Part shown: one piece after another, positions 45,863 through 57,800 of the stretch
Layout: each line of letters starts with the position of its first letter
Position numbering within the stretch: position 1 is the stretch's first letter
From: Lumbricus terrestris
Lineage: Eukaryota; Annelida; Clitellata; Crassiclitellata; Lumbricidae
Assembly (NCBI GenBank): GCA_949752735.1
Contig: OX457041.1
Location: 25,816,576-25,880,575 of the forward strand
DNA: 64,000 nt
Direction of reading: 5' to 3'
Position numbers and translations under genes: made by a program
Notes under the pieces: generated by a model
The model's input: only the letters and a program-made list of their open reading frames with translations
Told to the model about the DNA's origin: nothing
The model's database searches: none

Positions 45863-48800
45863 GTAACGTCGACTAACGTATAATTTAAATTTGTTAAGGT
45901 TCAGAACCAGAACAGCTGTGCAATTCACAATTATAACGACAAGTAACATAGCAGTTCTTAACGCTGTGAACCAAAACAAGTAATATTATGAAAAGTGGGA
46001 TTGTTTACATGCTTTCTCCATGCTAAGGAAAGGTAACAAGGGAAAGGTTGGGTCATGTTCCTGCTACCGGGTCAAGGTGAAGGTTAATAAATTGAGTTAT
46101 CAGGATGATGCTCACCTACAATAATTATGATCTTCGAAACGGGTTGGTGTTCATTTGTGAGGAAGGTTTGAGTAACTTCCAACGAGCTATGCACGTCCTT
46201 TGAAGTGTTTAATAGAAATTGACTTGCAAACCTGGATTGATTAGTGAGTGTTAATGTTTGTTTGTTTGTTCACTTGTTATAGTGCCCCTTCAAACGCTAC
46301 TCAGAGGCGCTGCCGACTACAGCGCGGACACTGAATCGGAGTTTGGCACCAAAGCGCTGAGCAATTGCTAGTGAAGGACTTGTCCATGGTCCCTACGCGG
46401 TGGCTTGAGGTGGATTCGAACCCGCAACCTTTTTCGACTGCAAGGCAACGAACATACCCACTACACCATCATGCCCCACGCGTAATGTGACTTAATCAAA
46501 GTAAAGACCACCTCCTTCAGCAAGTAGAAGTTGATTCTAATGCTGTTTTGAAAACTTTTGTGGCATTACTATTGTAATGGATATGCGTCAATTGATGGTG
46601 TCTTCTATACTTGCGTTGGACAGAGCTGTCGGAGCCACCCGATTAAGATACACGCAGCCAATGAGACCAGAAGATGGATCTTTTGGGAAGGTGACCTGAC
46701 CTAAATGACCCCACAGAACTTCCCGCCATCACCCCTTCCCCAAACCCCTTCCCCAAACCCCCTCCCCCTACCTTCCTCTCCCCTCTCCTTCCTCCCTCCC
46801 CTTCCCCTTCCCCTAGCTCCTCCTTCCCCCTTTCCCTCCCTTCCTCCCTCTTTCCCGCCTTCCCTCAGAGTTGACAGTTCTAAACAGGTGGTGAATCCCA
46901 AAGCTGGTTGGCGATTAAGAAAGACCAGGCCCCTCGGTATTCTTGTCGTTTGAGGCACAATCAGATTTGGAGCATTCAATTAGTGAATGCTTAATGCTTA
47001 TTTCTGAGGTGAGCTATCATGAAGGATGAGTTGACTGACCATGAACATTCATTTAGTATAATTTTTTAACCATTTTTTGAAGACCCAATTGGCTCAATTT
47101 ACGATGCAAACTATATTGCCTTTGATAGCCCTACCCACCACATCATCAGAATGTGACATTGCTGTTTAAACTCTAGTGATTTTTCACTTATTGGAATATT
47201 GGTGTTTGTTTTTCTTTATGCATTTATAATGTGTATATTCTTTTTGTTCGTTCATCTGTGTATCTTTCCTGACCATTTTCTTCGTCTGTCTTCATTTTCA
47301 CGTCACGGCTATATTTTATTTGCTCAGCAGGCATCTCTGTCAGCCAGCTGCTATGGCAGTCGAAGGTGGGGACACTCGGAGCTTCACCCTGAATGGACAG
47401 AAATGGCCAAGAAGCAACTGAAAGGTGCTGATCCAGCCAAGAAGCTGATTTGGCACACTCCAGAGGTATGAGATTGCAAGGTATTTGTGCCTAAAATTAT
47501 TGATCAACATGTAGGAAATGTAACAAATTGGATTACCTTGGGATACAGTCAATGGTGTGGAAAATAGATTAAAAAGAATGACCTTAGAAGTAAGTAAACT
47601 AGGTAATGTAGTTGACCCAACTGCCAAGATATCGGATTATAAGAACAATCCAAGAGCATTCAACCGCAAAATAATCCTAATTTGCAATTACAAAGCACAA
47701 GCAATTGCAGCGTTTACGCAGTCTAGTTGAAGCTGCATTCAGAGTTTATGTTTGTATGTGCACTTGTTATAGCGCCCCTTCAAGCACTCTACTCAGAGGC
47801 GCTCCCGACTGCAGAGCGGACACTGCATCGGAGTTTCACGCCGAAGCGCTGAGCAATTGCGAGTGAAGGACTTGCCCAAAGTCCCTATGCGGCGACTTGA
47901 GGTGGATTCGAACCTCGAACCTTCCGGCTTCAAGGCAACGACGCCACCACTAGACCACCGCGCCCCACAAGAGTGAGGCTGGTTCAATTTCAATTAAGGC
48001 TCTTTGAAGCTGTGAGATAGTGAAGATAAAGTGAGAGAAAGAACAGTGATGAAGTCATTCTGAATAGCATTTATAAAGTGAAAAAACCAATTTACTTTAG
48101 GTAAATGCATCAGCACACAGAATCTCACGATTGTGCGAACGAGGACAGAGTGAGTAGATGGCATTCTTTATGAGAGGTGGTAGACAACCTAGGACCTGGA
48201 TGAGGAGTGACGATAGGTTCCAGGAGACTTAAGTGGAATCAGCATGGCCACAGAGACCATTGAACGTTTTCAAGATTGTAAAGCATGTTTTCTGGTCAGC
48301 AGGCAGAAATTTGAGCTCTATCATTTTCCATATTGTTTCAATAATACGTGTGTAGTACTGTGTACTGACCACCATTAGCCGGGCAGCATAGATGAGGTGT
48401 GTCATTAGGTGGCCCAAAGTATTCACATAGAGGAGAATGACGAGTATGAATTGTGCCATGTTGAAATATTACAGACTGTGAATGCTGGTAAATGTAATGT
48501 AGGATTTATCTAAGCCTTGATGTTGCAATAAACCGAAAAGCACAAACTGTGTGATGTAAAAACCGTTTCTCTGTCGTTGACTGCCAATTGATTTTTTCCA
48601 ATTACTCCCAACAGTTTACGCTCCAAATTGGTTATTTATTTCCTTCCAACTGGGAATCTATATTATATAATATATATCCTTTGTAGTTTTCAACTAGCTC
48701 CTGGGGAATTAATTTTGCAGAAAAACTCAATTTTGGGTGATGTTCTTTGACTTATTGGTTACTCGTTCCTCATGACAACTCTTTATAGTCTTTGCTTCCA

Positions 48801-51800
48801 GTTTCATGTAATGAGGTCTAGACCAGGGGTTCTCAAACTGTGGTACGCGTACCCCCAGGGGTACGCCAGGCGCCGGTAAGGGGTACGCGAAAAATTCCAG
48901 AAATATAAATTTTCTTTGAGTTTATGGACTTTGTCCATCTTTCTTTGATTAGCAATGATTTTTCACGTTGCAACATATAACAGCATCGTCATTTCTTTCT
49001 TTCACAACATATAAATAGACTCACATACAATGCAGTGCATGCAGCATATTTATGTTTAGGTCTATTACTATAATTTTGAAACAAATAGGCCGTATGCATA
49101 AATGGTTGAAAGTACCAAAGCCAGAATATCTCAGACTATAATATATTATAGAGCTAAAATAGCAGAGAGTTGAATTGGCCAAAATAATGATTAATTTCTG
49201 GTCGAGCTTTAAATTTTGTGATTTATTTCACCACGTCATATCTGGGTGAAAGTGATAACTATTCTTGCTATCAGAAACAAAAATGGGGTAAATTTGCGTT
49301 TGAAATAGACAAATATTAAACCAGATATTGTAAATCTGTGCTAATCTGAACAAGCCTGTGCACAGCATTATAGGTTGGCTCTTTCCTCTTTTTGCAGGGG
49401 TTATAGAACAATTTTTCATTTTAAAATTGCTGATAAGATCATATGATTCAAAACTAGATTTTGCTCCCATTATAGGGGCTTAGGCCTAGAATTTAATAAA
49501 CGATGTCACCAATGATTAAATGGACTTTTAGTTGTCACTGCCAGAGGACATCGCAATGGCATTTTTTCTGATCTGACTTTGCTGGGGGTACGCCATCATT
49601 CGATATTTTTGCTTGGGGGTACAATAAAAATAAAGTTTGAGAACCCCTGGTCTAGACTGTCATTGTCCAGGACAATTGTTTGTACCCTCATTTTGATTAT
49701 TCTGGGTCACCCGAGGTTGCAGGACCTTTTAGGTTTCTTATTGTGAGATCAACTGAGTAATATTGTCTTTGATCTGACTCCATGTCTGTTTTACGCTATA
49801 TTGAGTTATTTGTCGTCATTTCTATGTTTGTTCTTGACTGTATTTTGGTTTTTATTAGCTTTGGCATATTTTTAAATTTTCCATTAGGGCATTGACATAA
49901 AACCGTTGTACACCAAGCGTGACACTGCTGATCTGCCTGAAGAGCTGCCCGGCAAATTCCCCTACACACGCGGCCCTTACCCGACGATGTACGCCCAGAG
50001 GCCATGGACTATCCGCCAGTATGCCGGTTTCAGCACAGTTGAGGAGAGCAACAAGTTCTACCGGGAGAACATCAAGGCTGGTCAGCAGGGTCTAAGCGTG
50101 GCCTTTGACCTTGCAACTCATCGTGGATATGATTCCGACAATCCAAGGGTTCACGGAGATGTCGGAATGGCTGGCGTGGCAATCGATTCGGTGGAAGATA
50201 TGAAGGTGAGGATTTGGTCTAACCTGGATTATTTTTATTAGTAGTGTTATTAGTATTATTGGTTGAACTATTAGTTTTGTTATTATTAGTATTATTTTTT
50301 TAAATTAATTTAGTATTACTAGTTGTATTATTATATAGGAATTTTAGTCCTGGATCCCTTTCAATCAACACTATCATGGATTCGGTCATGTGGATATGCT
50401 TCAAGAAATGTTTAAAGTCATATTTTGAGTCAATTGCTTGACTACTGTGGTTACAGGTGCTAGGTGGTAGACCATTCTGGACAGATGGTGTAGCAGCTGT
50501 GAAACTCTGTGAATTTTTACATGTTTGGTTGGAATGTGGTGGTTGCTTTGAGCTTCCAAATGAGGGCAACTGCAGATGAGCAATCCCTCTTTGTGAACTT
50601 CGTGAATATAATTTTTGGCTGATGCTGCATGAAGGTTTTATAAATTCCAACCTTGCAAAGGTGTATGCCGTGACAATACCTTTAAAATAAGAGATACATA
50701 CATTATTTGTAGTCTTCCATGATATTCCATAATAATATTTTGATGTAATTTTGATATCTAGCATTGTTTCAGAGCACCACGCCTAAATGGATGCAACACA
50801 TTTGTTTAGAATTCACATTTGAAAACTTGTTTTGTTTGCTTTAAAATTGCTCTGTATTTGGTATTTGATGAGATATTCGGTATACCGTTTTACCGTTAAG
50901 AAGTTAAATGGACCAGAACTCGAAGAAGAATCTGGCCATGGCCCGAACAAAGGCTGAAAATATATGGCATGCAACGGGTTAATATATGCTCTGCAAATGG
51001 TTTGTTGCAGTTTCAAAATTTACGTGTGTTTCATATAGTTGTCATCATCACTGGTATGATCATCGTAATGTTTGATAAATGGTTATAATTTAGTCATCCA
51101 ATGTCAGTACCAGATTTTGTAAGAAATTTCCTTATGTAACAAAGACTTTTATAAGTAAATGAAAATTTATGCACATATAAATTTAAGTTCATACAAGTTG
51201 TGATTGTGTATTGATTCTGTAGCTGCTCTTTGATGGAATTCCTCTAAATAAACTCTCAACGTCTATGACAATGAATGGTGCAGTCCTTCCGATTCTGGCC
51301 ATGTACATTGTGGCTGCAGAAGAGCAGGTCTGTATTGCTCTTGATTGTAAATTAATTGAGTACAGTAATTTAAACAAAGAAAAGGAATGTCTGCACATGT
51401 GTTATCTTGATTCACTCACTTGTCTTTGCTGAAGATCCCTATCTGGTATGTGGGGAACATGCTTTTTTAACTATTGGCTTAAGCCACTGGAATGGCTGGC
51501 CTTCCATGATTTGTACAGCCAACTCAATCATGTCTTTCAAGTCAAGACTCAAGTCATATCTTTTTTTCTACGGTGTATCTCTAACCGTTTGCGTGCAGTT
51601 GTTGGTGTTTGTCAAGGCACCTTTGTAACAGCTTGTGCTGTGTTACAACACCATAGAAATTGGTTTTGTCATGAACTATATGGCAGCCTATTCATGACTT
51701 TAATTATAAACTTTAATCCCTCCATTTTAAAATGGCTTTGGCGGAATCTTGTTACCGTTCTTGCTCATTTGTTTGCTCTGTCATTGTACTGTAATCTAAC

Positions 51801-54800
51801 ATGAATTCATTTCCTCATAGGATGTTGCAGTACAGTATTAATAATGATTACCATTCTCTTAAGTGAACTCTGAACTCGCGGACCGTACGAAACTTTCATA
51901 AATTCAGAGTCTTAACTTTGAAGTATGAATTTGAGTGGCCATTCTTGAAGCAACGCACCAAACGTTTACAGGTAGTGAATGCATTTGTGTTGCAGTTCAG
52001 ATATCTTGCGGTTCTGGTAAATGCAACTCTAAAAATATTCTGTCGTAGCAAGGTTTTTAACTGCCAATGTGTTTTTTATTAACAATACTGCACACTAACG
52101 TCTAGACCAAATTGCCAACCTCATTTGATGTTAGTTTGATGAAGAGCATTGTGTCTATCCCTTGGGCTACCTGTAAGAGACAGCAATAGGCATGAAGTGC
52201 TAACAACCTTATTTTTCGTGTAATATTTTTGGGATAATGATGACTTGTAACGCTATGTATGACATATGTATGTATGTATGTATGTATGTGTGTTATGCAC
52301 CTTTTACAACCTTGTAAAGCCACTTATTTATTGTGGCGTAAAACTTGAAGGCTTTGTCTTGTAAATATGTTGTGATTCCTTTGTTATTTTATCTTTAACA
52401 CTAAAGTTGCTAAACATTTGGTCCATTTTATTTTCCTTTGTTAGGGTGTTAAGCAGGCGGAATTAGCTGGAACGATTCAGAACGATATTCTGAAGGAGTT
52501 CATGGTGCGCAACACTTACATCTACCCTCCGGAGCCTTCTATGAAGATCATTGCAGATATCTTCAGCTACCTATCAAAGGTGAAAACATGCCTTATTTTG
52601 GTTCACTTGGTTCTTGCAGAATAGCACTTAACCAGCATTGTCACCATGGGCGGAGTTTGGTTTCCGTTCTTGGAGGGGCTAAAGCCTTCTTGGGGGGGGC
52701 TAAGCCCGGGAAAAGATACCATTTACACGGTGAAAAAATGAATTTGGGTCTTCTTGGGGGTTAGTCCCCGCTAGCCCCTGATAAACTCTGCCCATGATTG
52801 TCACTAATATTATTGTTTAGGGTCAAAATGAAGATGCCAGAAAAGAGTCCATTTTAAAGTTGGTTCCGGTGAGGAATATATCACAGAGCTTCTGCGCACT
52901 AGTTTGACAATTGTCCCTGCTAATGAAATCCTCTGTTGTTCTCCTTTCGCTGTGGGCCATGAGGGAATTGGCCAAAACTGTTCTGATTCAGAGAATTCGA
53001 TCCCAACTTGACTCTTCTTCTAAGTTACTTGAGCTGTTTTGTTCTCATATTGTTCTGTAGATTGTGGCAGCATTCAAAAGCCAAACTATGCTGGTGCATA
53101 AGACTAGCATTACTGAAATATAGATTAGAAAGTGGTTTCAGTTGTTGCTTTTGTCTCTCATAAATTTGTTGTTTTTCTGCAGAATATGCCAAAGTACAAC
53201 TCCATCTCGATTTCCGGCTACCACATGCAGGAGGCAGGAGCTGATGCTGTCCTGGAAACAGCCTTCACATTGGCTGATGGCTTGGAGTACTGCAGAACAG
53301 GTTAGAAACCACAAGGATACAATTTTGCTTGAAAGTAATAAAGTCTCTCCTGAGTTGATTCTTATTAGTGTAAATTGTGTTAACAGTAATTGAAATCTCC
53401 ATGTCAAGTTATCATAATAGCGCATTATTGGCCATGTCGAAAAAAAATTGATTTTTTTACTGTGTGCATGAAGTTAGTTTTAGTTCTTGTTCTGACCCTG
53501 CCAGATAACTTGTGTGTTATTTAATGTCATCCACCTTAAGGGGAAGCATTAAAATTCTCATCAGCCACAAGTTTGCATGTTTGGAATGTTCTCCAGTGTT
53601 TCAAATGTGCACTTGTTGCATGCAAGTGGTTAAGATTATGGTCTCACTGTAGATTAAAATATTCACAGTACCTGATCATTTAACACTCTGTGACTGCAAG
53701 ACCATTTATAACACCAGGTGTCTATAACAAGCCACCTATTTTTATCAGACGGATAACATGGTCTCATTTGGAATTCGAATATTAGTGGTATTTACCAGCA
53801 CGGGGCAGCCCTATAGGAATTGTTCAACTGAAGAAAAAGTGAGTCACTGAATGTATAGCGAACTGTGTTTGTTTGTTCATGTATATATTTGTTTCTGCTA
53901 ATTATATAACGTATAACCAACTGTTTGTTTGTTCATGTATATATATATATATTTTTTGTATCTGCTAATTATATAGCACCTTTCTTTAATAATTCTGCAA
54001 ATGATGCTTTGTAACTAGTGTGCGCAAATCTTTAGGGCTGAAGGCTGGACTGAAGATTGATCAGTTTGCTCCTCGCCTGTCCTTCTTCTGGGGAATTGGA
54101 ATGAACTTCTACATGGTAAGATGGTTAAATGTGTTGGGGGACTACATGGTAAGATGGTTAAATGTGTTGGGGGAAAGGCTTCTGGTCCTGATGCCATTCA
54201 CGGTGTGAGTGAACATAAAATTCACTGATCTTGACTGCCATATCTAGTGGATTATGATGGAGTTTCTCACTAAACTTCCGTATGGTTACTAATTTAGTGT
54301 ATGTGTGGCATGCGAATAATAATAGTCTGGTGTAGCATTTTTAAGAACTACTTTATGTGCTGAGGTTTGGCCGAGAACATACTTCTCATCACTTTATTTT
54401 AATACAAGTATCTACTACAGTGCGTGAAAAACTAATCCGTTGTTTAGAGGTTAAAGAAGTGCTTCACACATCGTCTGAATTAATTAGACTGTGATTACTT
54501 GCAGTTGCTTAGTTCTGCAGAAGTCTGGGTTACTGGGTTGATCAGGTTATTGGTTGATCAGTTTTGTTAATCTTGTCTTGTTTGTGCAACTTATCTCTCG
54601 ACTGATGTTTCAGTTTGATGCAGCCACGTTATTTGTTGGTTTATGCATTGAAGTGTAGGAGAGCACTTTGGTTTATGCATTGAAGTGAGGGAGAGCACAT
54701 TGGTTTATGCATTGAAGTGTAGGAGAGCACTTTGGTTTATGCATTGAAGTGAGGGAGAGCACATTGGTTTATGCATTGAAGTGAGGGAGAGCACATTGGT

Positions 54801-57800
54801 TTATCCATTGAAGTGAGGGAGAGCACATTTGTTTATGCATTGAAGTGAGGGAGAGCACATTGGTTTATGCATTGAAGTGAGGGAGAGCACATTGATATGC
54901 ATTGAAGTATGGGAGAACACATTGGTTTATGCATTGAAGTGAGGGAGATCACATTGGTTTATGCATTGAAGTGAGGGAGAGCACATTGGTTTATGCATTG
55001 AAGTGAAGGAGAGCACATTGGTTTATGCATTGAAGTGAGGGAGAGCACATTGGTTTATGCATTGAAGTGAGGGAGAGCACATTGGTTTATGCATTGAAGT
55101 GAGGGAGAGCACATTGGTTTATGCATTGGAGTGAGGGAGAGCACACTCGTTTATGCATTGAAGTGAGGGAGAGCACATTGGTTTATGCATTGAAGTGAGG
55201 GAGAGCACTTCTCATCCGCCCACATGTGCCAAGGTCAAGAAAATGAATTGACTAGTTCCTAATACTAGTTGCTCTAGGTTACGTTGGCTTTTTGTTCTGA
55301 CTTTCTTCTTGGTGTTTGCTACACAATGCCTGGGCTCTAAAGTAAGTATACTATTGGAGGGAAGATAAGTGGCTGATTACATGCCCTTCAGGCATTAAAA
55401 TCACACACTGATTGAATGTCTTTCCTTTTAGGAAATCGCTAAGCTAAGAGCAGCTCGAAAGTTATGGGCCAACCTGTTGAAGGAGAATTTCGATCCGAAG
55501 AACCCCACTTCACTGACCCTACGCTGTCACAGTCAGACGTCTGGCTGGTCCCTCACAGAACAGGTCAGAGTTCAGGATATTCAGGGAATTTTCCACTTAC
55601 AGCAATGATGACTGCTTCTATGGTAAATGAACTAACACTAGTTGAGAAAGAACAGCTTGACAATTCTGCAGCCAAAGATTTAATCGCTACAGTTTACTAT
55701 TTGCTGTAGTGTATTTCAGTGTTAGTGTAGGAATTGAAGTGTTTGAAAATCAGCAACATCATGTCAAGCAAAATTTCTTTGCTACTAGTGTATTATATGC
55801 AGAAAAATCCTTTCTTGAAGGTATTCGTATTCAAATTTTTGAATTGGTGATTTTACATTGCAGTTTGTTAATACTTTGGACATCGTTTACGTTAATACTG
55901 CAGTGATGGAGATGTTCATCAGATCATCAGTTTACTTGTTTAATTTCACAAATTTTGCATGAAAGTGTGTATTGCTGAGTATTAATGCAGTAATTGTTAC
56001 TCTTGAGTTGTTGAATTTACTTGATTTTTCATGCATAATTTAGTGCAGTGTGCACTTTTTACCGTAGTTCTGTTATTAATGTGTTCTATTCCTCAAGAAT
56101 ATATTTGGACTTGATTTTGGCAGTTTTTCTGAGCATTAGTGCATTACATGTTGTCTACCGTAGTGCAGTTAATTGTTATGGCTTTCTAGGATCCTTACAA
56201 CAACATTATTCGTACTGTGATTGAGGCGATGTCAGCTGTATTTGGTGGAACTCAGTCTCTGCATACGAATTCCTTCGATGAAGCCCTTGGTCTTCCGACA
56301 CCGTTCAGCGCTCGCATTGCACGCAATACGCAGATTGTGCTGCAGGAGGAATCGGGAATTCCCAAGGTAAGCACTTTAATCAGTAGTGTAATCTGAGAAC
56401 GATGAGACTATACAGATTATGCGGTGGCCTACAGACCTTTGAGTCTGCAATGTACAATTGGTGTCTAAATGTGATGCCTTGACCTTGGAGACTTTTCCCC
56501 CACAGTATGCAGTGGTGCCTTGGTGTTAGGGTCTAAGAGACCAAGACCCAACAGTTGATACACTAGGTCATCCATTATTACAACACATGTTAGGTATGTT
56601 GGGCCAACGCTCTCCAAAGTTAGCTAAACTGAGCAAAGTTCTTCATTGATCACATTGATGGTTTAACGACAATACGTACTACAAATTCTCCAACGCTACA
56701 ACTCTTGCTACCTCTGCACATGTCTTATTTCAAACCTGAATGCATTCATCTGACACACTTCACTTCCTGTCCCTATTCCTCCTCTTGACCTTCCCTCTCT
56801 TGTCACTCCAATTCTAAGCAATATCCGTCCTATATGTCTGACAGTATATACCTGCAAGACCATTGAATCTTGACCTGCAGCTGAAACTATCATGTATGTA
56901 TGTATGTGCATGTACCAGTGTGTGTGTGTGTGTATGTGGGTGTATATGTATGACTTGTATCAGAGCGCTTGTATAGCGCCCTTAAGTAACTCAGAAGGGC
57001 ACTTAATTCTGTTCATGGATTGTACACGTTGCAACACTTGTAACAATTGAAATCAGTGCACTGTCACTTTGAGTATAATTCAGCCTTAATGAGATTCTTG
57101 AAATGGCTTCCAAAGTTGGCATCATAGGGATGTTTCGTTGTCTTTTATGATAAGCAGTGGTTCATGCACGTAATAAATTGGAGGTGTTTGCGGTAGGTTG
57201 CAGATCCTTGGGGTGGTTCCTACATGATGGAGTGTCTGACAGATGAAGTCTACGAGGCAGCAAGCAAAGTCATCAAGGAGGTTTGTTGTGCACTCAATCC
57301 ATGAAACCAATACTCGTGTCATGCTCATGTTCATGTCTGGAAGATTTAAAAAGTAGACATTCAGAATTTGAATATAATTACATATCGCTTTAATTTATAA
57401 TGACAAGCTCTGTTAAAACTGAATATGTCATTAGTACATACAATGCAAAGCGTAGTAAATTGGTTAAATATGAGAATTGCATTATCAATGGGTTATGAGC
57501 TGAAATACTTGAATAATAAGCGGTATGCATCTAGACTTGATGAATTACGGTATGGTTAGTTTGCAGGCTGATGTAAATGAGATGGTTGAGCCTGTTTTCA
57601 GGAGACCAGAGCCTGGGCATCCATGCGAAGAGTAGTACCTGAACCATGACTACATTTGTCTGTAACCAAGCCTGAGAACTAGTGATTATTTTCAGCAGAT
57701 CTATCCTTGATTCCCTATAATTAGTGATGAGCTCATGCTGTAATAACGTGCAGTTGTCTTTTGTCTGTGAGGTGGTAAGTACACACATCAGGTTGCGAGC

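Noticed and set aside
46271..46479. Possible tRNA gene (A and B boxes on the minus strand)
   Set aside because: The boxes sit in a ~209-base repeat with two other copies in the window and no cloverleaf, so it is a SINE.
54640..55210. CRISPR-like array of ~32-bp repeats
   Set aside because: The repeats are contiguous with no unique spacers and lie in an animal intron; it is a minisatellite.
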